NCBI RefSeq assembly: GCF_043290135.1
Contig: NC_134710.1
Location: forward strand, 315,950,116-316,014,115
Direction of reading: 5' to 3'
Length of the DNA stretch: 64,000 bases
From: Rhipicephalus microplus
Taxonomy: Eukaryota; Arthropoda; Arachnida; Ixodida; Ixodidae
Shown: positions 10,301-22,243 of the stretch, one piece after another
Numbering within the stretch: position 1 is the stretch's first letter
Layout of the letters: every line of letters begins with the position of its first letter
Notes under the pieces: model-generated
What the model saw: the letters and a program-made list of their open reading frames with translations, nothing else
Told to the model about the DNA's origin: nothing
The model's database searches: none
Made by a program: the position numbers and the translations under genes

Positions 10301-13300
10301 GCATTTTAAACGTGGAACCATCAGTCAGTGTCGCCAGTAGCTGTGGCGGCAATCGTGGAACATCCTCCTTTCTGCCTGGCCACTTACTTTCTTAACAATC
10401 CCATAACATTCACTACTAATACCATCCCCTACATTTCCCTTGGCATTATTTTCTATTAGTTCTCACTAATATTGCTGCTGTTGCAGGGTATTTCGAAGTG
10501 TGTACAATTGCAAATGCCATCATGCTGTGGCTTTCATACTTTAACAAAAAAACCTCAATAGATAACAAAAATAGGTTGTACCAGCAGTACGACTTGTTCT
10601 GGCATTTTGACTTAGCTTTAAAAACTAGCAGTTGCTATGCCTCTGCACATCAGATAGACAACTTATTTGTGGCAAGATAAGCTTTAAGGGGGTATGGTAA
10701 GAAAAAAGAAGAGACTCTAGCAGGAGACTAGTTCTCACTCGATGTAGCCCATGCTCCATAGGATTCTTTCCTTACAACAAGCCAGTTTTAATAAAGCTTT
10801 ATTAAAGAGTGCTCTAAGACAGTATAAAATGCCACCTGTGCCATTCATCATTTTTTTTTACCTAAGGCAGCGTATAGCTCTCATACTTCCCACTCCCATA
10901 ACTTGCGTGCCATAGACAATTTCATGTAGCAGCAACCAATTACAAAAAAAAGGTAGCTGTTTTCAGGACTAGCAAGTGTAAGATTCTATAGCAGGAGCTG
11001 CTTCTGTGATGACATCTGACATCATGCTTTTGCACCACCACACATGCTCGGAAGTTTATTTTGTTAGCAGCTTTGACAGTCAATGAACAGTTGGTAGTTA
11101 GCCTTCCTCTGTCTCTTCTGTGCTTTCTTCATGTTTCAAGCATTGTGCCAGGATTAAGATGTTCAGTAAGCATAGGCACCAACTAGACAAGCAGCAAGTT
11201 CTTCTAACCACAAGCATATCATGGCTACCATGCGATGACACCGTCTGTAGACAATGATCCAAGTAATAAAAAAGTTTGATCACCCTTGCAGTTTAGTACT
11301 ACTGGTTTTACTGAAGCGTTATGCTTGCTGGCTTTACTTGTTATAGATTCAAAAGAGAGAAAATTGCATGTCTATTGATGTTGTCAGCTCACTTCAGAGA
11401 TGCGATTTTGAATTTTAGGCTCATTTTGAGCAAGAGTCTGTAGTACTCCTTGAAGGACAAAAAAAGGGTGGTGGTGGCATAGGTGGCATCACTCTACTGG
11501 TTTGGTATTGGGCAATTAAGATAGTGCTGTGTGGGAATACCCCCCCAATAATCAATTTCTCTTGATTTAAATAGACATGAAACCGGTTCTGAGAGGTTTC
11601 TGTAATGATACCTTAACAATATACACTGACTTATTTGTCTTTTGTCCCTTTAAGATACCCACTGAACAATAAACACATTTGTACATACAGCACTGGGCCT
11701 TGTGATCCTAAGAGACAGCTTATTTTAAGGGCTGCTTCTTGGATCTTTTCGGTGGTGCAGCACTGGTTTCCCCTTCATTGGCCTTCTTAAGATTATATCT
11801 TTCATATTTTTCTTTGAATCGGAGGCCCTCACGCCATGAATCCTGCAATGTTGTACAGCCATCAGTAAAAACAAGCAAAAAATTTTCTCCACACAGACCC
11901 TAGTTATCAGGTATAAAGTTTGGTTGTGTTGTCTGACAGTACGTATATTAAGGTTGGCAACATAAACTCAACTCACTCAGGTTCATTAAAAATACTTATA
12001 TGTATGCCACTCAATCGCACTCATATTCACCAATGTTTTCAACTAGGTCTACTCATACCGACCAGACTCTGTAAATTGGCTCATTCGTACTCATTTGTAT
12101 ATACTCATATTCACTGAAATCCTGTTCCACAAGGTCCATTCAGACTAGACTAACCAAACTCATTGGAATTTCATCAGCTGGGTTTTCTCAAACTGGCTCG
12201 TCAAAATTTTGCCCAACTAGAGTCCTGAGTCGGTCTGAGTATGAATGAGTCGACCCATAAAAAATGGCGTTTTAAACTTGAATATCCAGAGTCCAGAGTG
12301 CCACCTAAACCTTAGAGTGAGTACTCGGATTGCATCAAGCCAAATCTGCCAGTGAAACACGAAAATGCCCCGTTGGAGGTCGTTGCAGAAGTTGTTTATG
12401 TTTACGTCACTAAACCAGTTTCGGAAACAATTTCATTTTTTCCTCTCTACGCTTCCTTGGCAAATTAGTCACCACTGCAAAGCGTGCATTTCGACAAGAT
12501 TGTCGCACAAAGCATGGGTACAGTTTTCTAGTGTTGCGCTGACAAATATGAACCAGCACATGGTAATCTATCCAGTTGCGCGTCGGCTGCTGCTGAACGT
12601 GCTCGTCGCTAAACCCCAGTTCCTCCACGGCAAAGAACGCAGCATTTGCAAAGCGCAGCCTATGCACAATGACAAAAGTGACGTATACTGCTCCTCATAC
12701 TGTCGCCCGAATATGCGACTTGGCGACAGTGTGGTGGGAGCAATCTGCCTCGGAGGGAGTTGCTCTGAAACTACCAGTAAATAGCGCACATTCGCTCTAA
12801 ATGTACCAGAGAAATTCAGATTTGTCACCACAGGGCAAAAAAACTTTCCATGAATCTACCAGTGAAAAATGCCATAAAGAGTTTGTCTATAGTTAAAGTC
12901 GGCAGTGTAGCCAGAAATATTTTCAGGGAGTGTTATACGCCACCGGTTAAAAAGTTAAAACTATGAGAGCCTGTTTCAAACAATATCTAGTGATTTTTAT
13001 GCTGTAATAACAACGAAAAAGGGTTGATTATTTTGCTAACTTTCATATTTACTATTTACATAGGCTGAAAGGCAGGGAAGACCGGGGGTATGCAACACCC
13101 AAAAACTTTGGGGTGGCACTGAAACATTCCTCATTTGCTTCAAATACATTAACAAAAACACACTGAACTTTGTTTACCCAGTAATATGTCATGAAGCCAA
13201 ATGCCAACTGAATTAACATACAAGAAACAAAAACAGTGCCTCCTTACATGTTTAGTTCCTGTGGAGTCTGCCAAATTGGGAAACTTGGCAATGAGGGCTC

Positions 13301-16300
13301 TTGCAGCTTCTTCATAAAGCTTCCCAGGGTACCTAGTATATGTTTGTAAATAGGGAATAACATACATTTCGTCATGTCTTCTGACTACAGAAGAAGAATG
13401 GCACCAACTTGCTGATTCAAGTTTTGTCACAGTCATCACTGAATATTTACAATACAGTAATGATTGTGAAATTGAGCAGATAACAACTTCAAGTTATTTA
13501 AGTTACCAGGCCGGAGCTACTGTTTCGTATTCACTACTTGCATTTTTATGTGCATTGGCGAAATTACAAAAGCAAGATGTGCAGACACTACTACAGGCTG
13601 TAAAAGAGTTGCATTTTAGTATCACATTCTTAAACAGGGGTTCTGGAACTCAAATTTGAGTGAAGCAGAAAAGGGGGCACATTTTGTCATGGCATACTTT
13701 TGAAAACCTCTAAACAAGACCTTTATTATAAATTTAGGAAGGGAAGGAGGGGGAGGCTTTCAGCAGCTACACCACCACGATGGGGCATGTACCTCCAAGT
13801 GCACTGTTCCTATTTTCACGAGGCTGGCTTGCAGCAACACTTACATTCTGTAAGAGCACAAGTCATTATACAGCCACCGGAGAACTCTGCAGTGATTTCC
13901 AAAATAGTGCCCCTGCTCATGTCTGTCGATGCTCAGTTTGACATCGAGAGGCATGTTTGGCAGAAGATAAACAGTTCGTTCATCCCCGCAGACTGTAGAT
14001 GGTATGGCTTCTTCAACATTCAGCACGTCAACAATCCTGCATAAAAATTAAGGATAAAGTGTCACACAGCCTTGACTACTAGGAAGTCGGGGGTTAGCAA
14101 GTTTCAGAAGTTGCAGATTGACGCTCAACAGGGCCTAAGTATGGAGCCTAGAATACACTGGCTAATGTGTCGTCCGTAGCCTTCTAGGTGGCACCAAATT
14201 GGATGAATGCCGGCGACTGCTGCGTGGGGCGCTGTGACCCGGGTGGGTGCCGCGCCGCCGCCTGCTTCTCGTAGCCCAGTTTTCCCCCAGCATTGACAAG
14301 AGGGCCGTTGCAGATTTTGTTTTTATAAAACTGCAGCGATTACTCTGTTCTCATGATAAAAAATGACCAGAGGTTTAGGCGTTTGTTTTAATAAAAAAAC
14401 AGCTTGCTGAGAATGTTGCGCTTCGGCGCACAGCTAAAGTTGTCAGGCTCATCGAGCGTCGAACTGCGGCAGCTAGTCAAAGCAGGCAAAGGAAACATTT
14501 TACTTGTATTGTAACAATGCTTGCCACATTTTTTTTTCGACATACAAACTCGGGCTGTTTTGTTCAAATGAAATACAATAATGTGGGTGTACATATAAGC
14601 GCACCGGCAAGATTCTGTCTTAGAGGGGTACGTGGGGCAGTAGCCGTTTACACACAAGCTCTAGAAACTTCTAGTCACCTTACCCCCACTACTGTGATTA
14701 GGCACTTAGCTGTGTCCCCGATAAGGGAGATATAAAAAAGCAAAAAGGCCCCCTTCTTTTCTCTATTAATAAAGAGCCACTATATGCTGTGAAGACTAAG
14801 TTCTGTTGTCTTAATTTGCTGTAAAGGCACCCACTTGATATGGTTACCTCATGTCATTTCTTTCTTAATTAGCAGTACTATATAAAGTTTGACATAGCTT
14901 TTATTAACAAAAATTTATTGAAACAAAACAACACGACGTACACATGATAGCACTACATCTACATGAAGTGATGAATAATTATTCAACATAGCGACGCAAA
15001 AACACAGAAATTCTACAGGGTGGAGAATTCTCTCGCTCGTCTAGCGCCAGTCATTCTCTTCCTCGTCGGAGTTTATTAGTGCTATGCCACATTTTGAAGC
15101 ATTTATAAGCAATATAACTAGCCCAAAAAGCCACATTGACAGAACTTCTTTGCCCTAGAGCCTTGTATAGTAAAGTAATATATGGAAAGGTGTGGAAAAG
15201 GGGATCAACAGTAAGAAATGGATAGAGAAAAACATATAGTATGGAATGAAAGATATAACGAAAGAGTAAAAAGAAAGCAAGATAAAGAGAGAAAAAGGAA
15301 GAGAGAATTTTAGAGAAAGAGAAAGAAAGACCGCCACAAAAAAAAAATAATAGAGAGATAGCAAGAGAGAAAGCAGTTCAATTAAACAGATACAAAAAAA
15401 GACATACACACAGGATACAGAAAAATGAAGATTGATTGATTGATATGTGGGGTTTAACGTCCCAAAATCACCATACGATTATGAGACGCTGTAAAGGACC
15501 GCTGCAGAAATTTTGACCACCTGAGGTTCTTTAACAGGCACCGAAATCTGAGCCCACGGGCCTACAGCATTTCCGCCTCCATCGGAAATGCAGCCGCCGC
15601 AGCTGGAATTCGATCCCGCGACCTGCGGGTCGGCAGCGTAGTACCTTAGCCACTAAACCACTGCAGCGGGGCAGAAAAATGAAGAAATAGAAGAAGAAAG
15701 AACGAAAAAAATTGCAAACCTTAGCAAAACATGAAAGCCTACAGTGAACACATAGACGGGGACGAAGGAAGAATACATAGTGCTATGCGCATGTCTTGAG
15801 TGTTCATCCTTCGTCCCGATCAGTGTGCGCTGTGTAGCCTTCCATGATGCATTACCAGCTAGTCTACCAAGCCCTGCATAACCAAACAACAGCCGCAAGA
15901 ATTATACCTCAATTGGTTCCCACCAGCTCCACTGTTTCTTTGGCATTGGGCATATATGGGTGCAAGATGCACTAATTTTATTTTTCCAGAAAAAAAAACA
16001 TGGTTCTCAAGGAGTACTTACTGTGAACATTTTGTTTGCATGAAACCACAATCACTACAAAGAGCTGTTTTGAAAGCTAAGGGATGCGGCCTCAGCGATA
16101 CGAGTGAGGACTCCTTGATTTTTCTTTTGTACTCTGCGGTACAGCCTATGGTTAGAGTGGTGGCTACAATGCCGGAGCAACGATTGCCTGTAGCCAAACT
16201 AGGCCATTTTAAAGTGCATCATTTCAATGAATAGGACACGGTGATGCTATTCACTTTACTTTTATAAATTAATAAGCGCAAGCTACCATTCCTGCTGGCA

Positions 16301-19300
16301 TGGATCGACACTTTGAGCTAACATGGCAGGAATGTGCGGTTCATAGATGTCCAATGATGACTCTGTGGTGGGTGTTCCGCTTCAAAATTTTGTGCACTAT
16401 TTTGGGCACCAACTATTTTGCGCACTATTTCTACAAACCAGCTAGTACTATGAGTCTCGCTATTTCAGATCTTCAGGGTGTAGTGCACTCTTCAAGTTCA
16501 GGACCTTCGACGGTCGAGCTCACTTCAGAGCACTACTGCGACGCGTGTTGCTGAAATGTCTCCACAGACCAATTCGTTTTTGTCGTTTTGCTGGTACTTC
16601 GCTCACATTTTGCTCAGAATATTCAGGGAGTATTGTGGGCACCGCAGGCGTGCCTTGTTGTGGGGGATCTTGCTGAACACGCCGTTTACGGCAATGGTGA
16701 ACATTCGCTCAATAAAACTCTTTTCAAAGTGTTTCTCACCAAACTCTATGGCTTTTCACAGACCACAGCAGTTGGTGGCAGTCTCCTGTCCGCTTCTTTA
16801 TTTTTCTGTCCTGTTCCGCGAGATGTGCTTCATCTGTTGGCGTCATGAATAATGATAGTCGCTGTTAGTTCGAACGATATAACCAGTTGCACAGAATGGT
16901 ACGAAGCAGATCCTTTCTTTCAATCGCCTTGACTTTGACATTCTATCATTGACCTCATAGTTCCCGTTGGGACAGGCACAGAAACACGACAACCACTCAC
17001 TCACTATTTGACGACGTGAACAACAAACGCACCACCCGGTAATAACACTGAAAAACATGAAAACGAAAATCCACGCAACAGCTGCAAATCGGCTATGCGG
17101 GGCAGACGACACACTCTGTCCACACCCTCCTGCTTGGCAGCGCCCTCAGCGGCCACCGTGGGCATACATCCAAATCGGTGCTACTCTCCTCTATTGAAAA
17201 GAGCTGGCAAACGGCACACTAGCCAGTATATTCTAGGCACTATAGCCTAAGTGCAACCCCTGCACAAAGACCTTGGTCAAGCATCAATCTGAGGGCAAAT
17301 GGAATGGAAGTGGCCACTGTGCAAAATTTATAGTCAACCTCTGTGATCAACACCAGAGCACTATGAAGCTATCCAAGCCCGCCAGTACTACGAGTCTCAC
17401 ATATTAACAGTTTAAGAGCCATACTGGAATAAGGCATCAACACTACAATATCTTGTCATTAAAGCAACAAAACACGCTGAAAGATACTGACAAGAGTGCA
17501 ATAAGGGACAAGAGATAGGAAGAAGCAGAGACGAGTGCTGAACAGCCTTCCTATCTCTTGTTCCTTGTTGTGCAGTTGTTGGTATAAATGAGCTAAGCAC
17601 AAGCAATGCTCGATAAATCTCTAGTGACAATTGCAGAACAAGAACGAAAACAGGGGGATGCATGAAACCATGCTTATATAATGACAATAAAAGAGATCTC
17701 GTAAAAAAAACAACTAATGACTACAAATAGCTTGAAGCAGTGTAAAAAAATGAGGACAAGAATCGCGAATGAAGACAAGATGAGCACAATAGCACTCATG
17801 CTGTTGTGTTCGTTAGTAATTCTTGTCCTGATATTTTTCTTGTCCTGAGTTATTTGCAAGATGAACTGACTCGCCCAAACCAACACGTTGTTGCTAATGG
17901 GTGCAGTGACATTTGCAGAACTATTTATGTGTTCTATACACAAGCTCATGCTAAGATTTCTACAAAATTAATTACCTTTGGTCAATGAAAACACCTTAAA
18001 ATACGCAATTTTTGTTCATTATGGTTTACATAATATAAAAGGAAGACCAGAATGATTAAAATTAATACACCATGCAAAACAACAAAAATCAAGTAGTAAC
18101 CATGAACAAATATCAATGAGATCAGCATGCTTCAGTTTCATTCACACCTGCAACTAGCACTGGTTATACGACCATTCATGGCTGCCAACCAAAAAGTGAC
18201 TCAAGGCAATTGATGTTAACACCTACTAGTGAGACTTGTATGTAGTATATCGCGCACCAATGAATGATGTGATGTGACAATGCCATATGTATTCAAAAGT
18301 GATGTTTTTTTCTTTAGCTTTTTGCTACCTAAAGTCAACCCTAGAGCTACATCGTATACCGAAATTCTATTTTTTTCTTCCTGGATACTATGAGAAGTCG
18401 CCTTATACGTTTATGGTCACATTACAATCGAGTACATACGGTACCTTTTTTTTAAAGCCTAGACTTCCAGGCAGCCTTCTTGTGTACATGGAACACCTTG
18501 GAAGTTCTGAGACTACAACCCAATGAATGAAGTGGTAACTGCTCGCGTTACTACTGCCTTGCTGACCTCCTCTTCCTGACCTGATAAATAAGCTAATGTC
18601 CTGTTCTGTGTATTTGTTTGGTACAAAGGCTTGCCGCTGCAATCTTGTGACTAAAAAATTGAGCGACAAGTGATTGAGCCAAAACAGTAGTTTTTATAGA
18701 CAAGAGGCCATTTGCAAACATTTGCAACTAACATAATCGCATGACCATTTCTAGTTGCATGTGCAAATGAACCGTTGTGATACTTTACACACTTCCAATA
18801 CTTACGAATCGAACTTATTTCCATTTAACTAGAGTCAGTAGCAGCAAGATGGCAGTAATAGCAACCATATGATCATAGTAATACAATTGCTTGTGTGGCC
18901 ATTTTGTGAATTTATATGACATATCAAGTTCCATGTTCTCCAGCAATTTAATTTCCAAAAAAACTCACTGTGTGGGCACTTAAATACGTGATGGCACTGC
19001 TATGACAATGTGACACCCCAGCATTGATGGCATCACCCAATTGCATGTTGGCATAGCAAACTGTTAAAAACAAATCACTGCAGAATAGTTCCTGGGGCGA
19101 AGTACATACATAAATCTTGGCTATGCAATGTGCACTGGGTATATCAATAGTTTTCTTATAATACATTAGAGTGAAATCTGGCACTAGTGTTTATGGGAGC
19201 TGCAATGCATGGCACCTTTGCCATCATTGGAATGATGGGTACTACACAGATTTGTCTAAGCTTCATTCTTTTGGCTCCATGTAATTTGGAGCTGCTTTGT

Positions 19301-21656
19301 TTTAAGACGAAGCTCAGCAAATGTTCAGGAGGTCCACTTAACAACCTTAACCTTTCTAGACTCACCAATTCAAAATGCTCACGTAGGTAACACCAATCTA
19401 TTCTTTTATCCAGAATGCACACATAGGTACTTTTTACAGGCATCAAGTGATGTGTGAATTAGAAATGACATCAAAGTTTTGAGCTCAAGATAATTGTGTT
19501 CTTTCATTCTAATGCATGCATGTGTACCTCGGACTGAGCATTAGCAGCGAGCATAGCCTTGAGCATATCTTAATACGGTTTCAAAGTAAGCATGAATGAT
19601 CATTCAGCTGAGCTAACAGTACCTGGTAATGTCTTCATTAACTTATTAACATTATATTTTTAGTGGCTGCTTGTGCTTTGCTGTGATGTCTTGCCCCTTC
19701 CCCAAGTAATGATGGCATCACAGACAAGCTTGCAGAGCTCACACAGCAGCACCTTGAGTAGCAAATGACAATGGCTTCTGTTTTTCTTCCCTAGTTCTGC
19801 AGTCCAGCTGATCAATAGATGGTTGTGGCTGCTAATGTCAGTGCCATTATAAATGGCATAGTCAGCTTGCTGTCACACCATGGTAAGATTTGAGTCAGGT
19901 GATATATCATTTAAGCACTGAGTATTGCTACAAAAAACATGCAATTGATAAGCAACCTTACCTGTACTGTACTGTCTCCTTGATGAGAAGCCTTGCTTTG
20001 TTTGGGATGACGAAGTCATCGTCAATGTCGACATACATGTCAAAGTCTTTGTCGAAGACCTAGTGAAAACATATTTCACTAAAATGTACACACCTCGCTC
20101 TTCCTAAATCATTGCCAACTTTTTTATTTTCCCAGCATGATCTTTCGATGAATTATTAGTGCACTTAACAAGTAGACTAATTTAGCTAGACATGTAAACA
20201 TTGCACGAGTGCTTTGTGGCATTTTTAAAGTGAATTTGCACATTTTACAACACCTGAGTAGACAAAAAAATATGGAACTATCAGCACAAGTCACATGAAA
20301 CCATATTATAATGCCATTAAGTCACACTGTCCTTATTTTTATCTCATGGAGTTAAAGTGATGAGGTTGGCTGATATATTAGTTGATAAAGCAAAGTATAC
20401 ATACTTGATAATATAATGTCCCAGCTATACTTCTTTTCTTGGAATTGGTAGTATGAATGAATACATAAATAAATACAGGTCAAACCTATGTGTAAAAAAT
20501 ATTAAGGAACTTCTTTAGCCTTTTGCATTATTCGCAAAGCTGTATTAACAAGGCAGACTTCAGCATTATAGTTTAAGAAAACAATTTCAGGCAATCGATG
20601 TTTCTGGAAATTAATTGAATTCAGCATCAGTATAGGGAAATACCCTAGTATGCCTTTGATTGGATATGAATGGATGGAAAAGTTGTGTTCATTTTCCCAG
20701 CTACTATAGCTGAATTGGCAGAGCACTGTATGTGTTATCAGAACATTGTGGGTCAGTTCGTTCACCTTGAAATTTCTTACATTTATGTCATAGTTACTAT
20801 ACATTTAAAAAATACAATTAATGACCTTTGTGCCTCCGTTTGCTTTACTGCCTGCGAGTTTAATTTGGCTGCGTACAATAAAAAATGAGACCTTCATATC
20901 CATTCCCTTTGCAGTCATTGACGGATACAGCAAAAGTGTTGCGCGTGTGTGAGCATTTCAAGCAAGTAGCCTTGACCACAGACTGGTGGTTGTCAATTTA
21001 TGCTCTACATTTTTTTTAATACTCTACGCTGTTACAGCGTGAGTGGCATGCACGTTAAATCAACCTGAGCTCACGCTTTGCACTGCGGGAAGTGTAACAT
21101 CCTGATCCGAGCGCTCCTTCATTGAGCACCATGAATGCTGCATCCTACTCAAGTGACAGTCGAAGGCGGGCTACCATTTGTGCGACGAGTACTTTTTTTT
21201 TCATTAACCCTTTCCTGCCTTTGCTTTTGTCATTTGTCCCTTTGGTTCTGTACCACAAGGAACCTACAATGAGGCATTAATCACACAGAAATTACGTCAA
21301 CTTTGTTCACCTCACCTCCTCCCCCCCCACTTCCCGCGTGCGCAAGCCTGTTGACTGTCATACAGTGTGACAGGAACATAACTCACCTTCAAGCTCATTG
21401 CGGAGAAGTCGAGACCTTCGAAAGGCTTGCTTGTTTTGACGTGCTCAGTTAAATTTTCCTTTGTCCACGGTCCATGAAACGTGACGACGACGTTTTTATT
21501 GCCGTAGGCGACTAAACACTTCGATGCCGCTATCAAACGTGCGGCGAACTTGCGTGACAAAAGAAAAAGAACTGGGCTGCCGTTGACGCGGGAAATCTCT
21601 GTAGTGCAGCCACAGAACACTGTGCAGCTGGGGCAGAGGAAATGATGGCTGAACAC
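4028..21656 (-). CDS. SAMD3-like multi-exon gene (PB1/ubiquitin-like N-terminus), possibly a pseudogene
   Basis: Eight segments on the minus strand form a chain of splice-bounded exons: 21656-21387, 20059-19962, 14036-13845, 13380-13248, 11842-11720, 9987-9775, 8661-8383 and 4306-4028. Exons 1-5 join with matching phases (0, 2, 2, 0), and exons 6, 7 and 8 all start in phase 0. The N-terminus (VVVTFHGPWTKENLTEHV, then VFDKDFDMYVDIDDDFVI) resembles a PB1/ubiquitin-like fold. The middle has YTRYPGKLYEEAARALIAKF, then DSWREGLRFKEKY, PPKRSKK and VGEKYPAL. The C-terminus (LFTVRLEDISIIEEN, WIFDIVFD) resembles the tail of uncharacterised vertebrate proteins called SAMD3-like. That family name is from memory. 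Exons 5 and 7 end in stops rather than good donors, so the copy may be inactive. Function is unknown. The family is multicopy and often transposon-like. Confidence 0.55.
5930..6050. repeat. Poly(G)-containing dispersed repeat fragment
   Basis: A run of about 18-19 G follows GGAATT, and the flank reads CAACCCCTGCCTACGCCACC. A similar GGC(A/G)TAGCCA...G-run arrangement occurs at 36290-36480. This looks like a dispersed repeat family whose members contain expanded G tracts. Confidence 0.45.
7392..7581. mobile_element. Short TIR element (mariner-like MITE), 190 bp
   Basis: The element is bounded by TA on both sides. The left end is TACAGTTAAACCCCTTTA followed by GAAGAGGCATG. The right end, read in reverse, is TACAGTCGAGCTCATTTA followed by TAAGAGGCACA. 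That gives imperfect terminal inverted repeats of about 30 bp starting CAGT. The TA boundary and small size fit a Tc1/mariner-type MITE. There is no coding capacity. Confidence 0.65.
8383..8661 (-). CDS. SAMD3-like gene, exon 7, ends at a stop
   Basis: The acceptor is TTTTTTTAG. The frame reads AHLEFHLLTKMQLVDALEYS and later GFMKELVDRADYALEAP, VQRVTIFGSKGFFKE. It meets TAG at 8385-8383. A plausible phase-0 donor (TTG|GTATGG) lies only two codons beyond that stop, so a nonsense change may have truncated the exon. An earlier weak donor (ATG|GTACAA) is the alternative. Confidence 0.5.
   Translation of the reverse strand, partial: AHLEFHLLTKMQLVDALEYSFVAAAAKIVDAARKKRHLDGFMKELVDRADYALEAPKINGNDLNTFMVQRVTIFGSKGFFKEIKATSIIVVQ
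9775..9987 (-). CDS. SAMD3-like gene, exon 6
   Basis: The acceptor CTATCTCTAG and donor ATT|GTAAGC bound a 213-bp phase-0 exon. It reads ALNLNDAEDEDSIAAHI, QKEMLKASPNYEYLMD, TYSEQKLWISKEIP and VGEKYPALTTSTI. It is acidic and helical, and fits the (R/K)xPAL region of the family. Confidence 0.65.
10340..10478 (+). mobile_element. Tail fragment of a tRNA-type SINE
   Basis: The stretch CATTCACTACTAATACC, then CCTTGGCATTATT, then TTAGTTCTCACTAATATT resembles the 3' body of the second tick SINE type. A head of that type is seen at 45395. The head is absent here. Confidence 0.4.
11720..11842 (-). CDS. SAMD3-like gene, exon 5, ends at a stop
   Basis: The acceptor ACAACATTGCAG opens DSWREGLRFKEKYERYN, followed by PPKRSKKQPLK and TAA (11722-11720). 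The basic KRSKK patch could be a nuclear signal. No GT donor fits the expected phase. The sequence TTAAAATAAGC resembles a donor (AAAGTAAGC) that has lost its G. Either the gene has a short isoform here or this splice site is dead. Confidence 0.55.
   Translation of the reverse strand, partial: DSWREGLRFKEKYERYNLKKANEGETSAAPPKRSKKQPLK
11940..12330. repeat. Degenerate ACTC/GAGT minisatellite
   Basis: Many ACTCA, ACTCAT and TTCACT words fill the left part. The right end switches to GAGTCGGTCTGAGT and GAATGAGTCGAC on the same strand. The same family with the same strand switch occurs at 38095-38390, 38705-38835 and 58290-58450. Confidence 0.6.
13248..13380 (-). CDS. SAMD3-like gene, exon 4
   Basis: The exon reads YTRYPGKLYEEAARALIAKF and then PNLADSTGTKH, and ends at CAT|GTAAGG. 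The YPxxxxYxxxAxxLxxKxPxL pattern is a hallmark I associate with SAMD3-like proteins. The acceptor TTCTTCTGTAGTCAG keeps the phase with exon 3. Confidence 0.65.
13845..14036 (-). CDS. SAMD3-like gene, exon 3
   Basis: The acceptor is TTTTTATGCAG and the donor is AAT|GTAAGT. The exon reads IVDVLNVEEAIPS, then YLLPNMPLDVKLSIDRHEQG. The LPxxPxDV motif fits the linker that precedes the central helical region in this family. It enters and leaves in phase 2. Confidence 0.6.
15178..15430 (+). repeat. Purine-rich low-complexity tract
   Basis: The plus strand is mostly A and G (GAAA, GAGA and AAAG words) for about 250 bp. It is interrupted by the SINE at 15431 and continues beyond it to about 15715. 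Confidence 0.7.
15431..15671 (-). mobile_element. Intact Ruka-type SINE with 13-bp target-site duplication
   Basis: On the minus strand the element starts GCCCCGCTGCAGTGGTTTAG and continues with TGGCTAAGGTACTACGCTGC (A box). It then has GGTCGCGGGATCGAATTCC (B box), a body ending GGGACGTTAAACCCCACA, and a (TCAA)n-like tail (ATTGATTGATTGAT on plus). The direct repeat CAGAAAAATGAAG lies at 15418-15430 and again at 15672-15684. That is a perfect target-site duplication, so the boundaries are exact. This copy is the reference for the other Ruka calls here. Confidence 0.9.
15746..15830. repeat. Fold-back repeat
   Basis: GGGACGAAGGA at 15758-15768 pairs with TCCTTCGTCCC at 15807-15817 (11 bp, loop about 38). 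Weaker pairing extends outward. The style matches the other fold-back termini in this window (GACxAGAAGGA-type words). Confidence 0.5.
16300..16860. other. Open frames without recognised content
   Basis: Several overlapping plus-strand frames (for example 16588-16848, ending VPRDVLHLLAS) are open. I recognise no family, and two frames are open over the same bases. It lies inside intron 2 of the minus-strand gene. Confidence 0.25.
17508..17561. repeat. Fold-back repeat, perfect 15-bp stem
   Basis: ACAAGAGATAGGAAG at 17508-17522 is perfectly complementary to CTTCCTATCTCTTGT at 17547-17561, with a 24-nt loop. No coding frame is associated with it. Confidence 0.65.
17753..17829. repeat. Fold-back repeat, 11-bp stem
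   Basis: AGGACAAGAAT at 17753-17763 pairs with ATTCTTGTCCT at 17819-17829. A second TTCTTGTCCTGAG follows at about 17836. The composition resembles the Penelope-type termini at 60-63 kb, but the sequence is different. Confidence 0.5.
19962..20059 (-). CDS. SAMD3-like gene, exon 2
   Basis: A pyrimidine-containing acceptor (TTTTCACTAG) opens a 98-bp exon reading VFDKDFDMYVDIDDDFVI and then KARLLIKETVQY. It closes with CAG|GTAAGG. The acidic DxDxxYVDxDD pattern is typical of the end of a PB1-like domain. Confidence 0.65.
21387..21656 (-). CDS. SAMD3-like gene, exon 1
   Basis: The frame contains YGNKNVVVTFHGPWTKENL and ends SAMSLK at AAG|GTGAGT, a strong donor in phase 0. The ATG at 21656 gives 90 codons. 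The first 40 or so look less conserved, so the true start may lie further in. Confidence 0.6.
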
Positions 21657-22243
21657 GTGCTTTACTTTTTGTCGCCACCGGCGCTACCACAGAACAGGTT
21701 CTGTGGCACATTTGCGGATAAAAACACCTATGAAATGATAGACGCTTCACAATCTAAAAGAATAAAGTTTTATGTCATTAAATACACAGCGCACTGAAAA
21801 GATGTGTGAGCTTTTTTCATTCTTACTCTCCGTCGCAAGAGGCGCCGTGCGACATCCACTTGTGCATGCTCAACAGAGCGCATACTGAATGGTCCTCTGG
21901 AGGCAGCCGTGTCATAACCTTGTTAGTGGCTCACGAAAATCAATTGAAGCTGAAGAAAAAATGGTGTGTCAGAGAGTGATTAGAAGTGGCATAATCGCCA
22001 ACCACTATTCCTGTGCCCGCTACGCGACCGCCGGATGTGCAGGCTGAACGAAACGCTACGGGGGCATCTTTTTGGACTGTGCACATGCAGCGATTGTTTT
22101 TATTTTCTTGTGCACAGTGGCGTGCGTGCGTAATTGTATATTTAACTATTTGGGATGACTCGGTTCATTCCCGTCATTGGCAGCCCAGGTTCTGTGACTG
22201 TCTCATTAAGGAGCAACAAACGTATCCACATTTGTGACCCGCA
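21657..22243. promoter_or_regulatory. Intergenic space between divergent coding starts
   Basis: About 590 bp separate the minus-strand ATG at 21656 from the plus-strand ATG at 22244. The segment is mixed AT/CG, contains AATAAAG near 21762, and has no other coding signal. If both genes are expressed or belong to one element, their promoters must be here. I see no decisive TATA or initiator pair. Confidence 0.35.

Noticed and set aside
15155..15409. 84-codon minus-strand frame rich in Leu, Phe and Ser
   Set aside because: It is the translation of a purine-rich simple-sequence tract, not a membrane protein.
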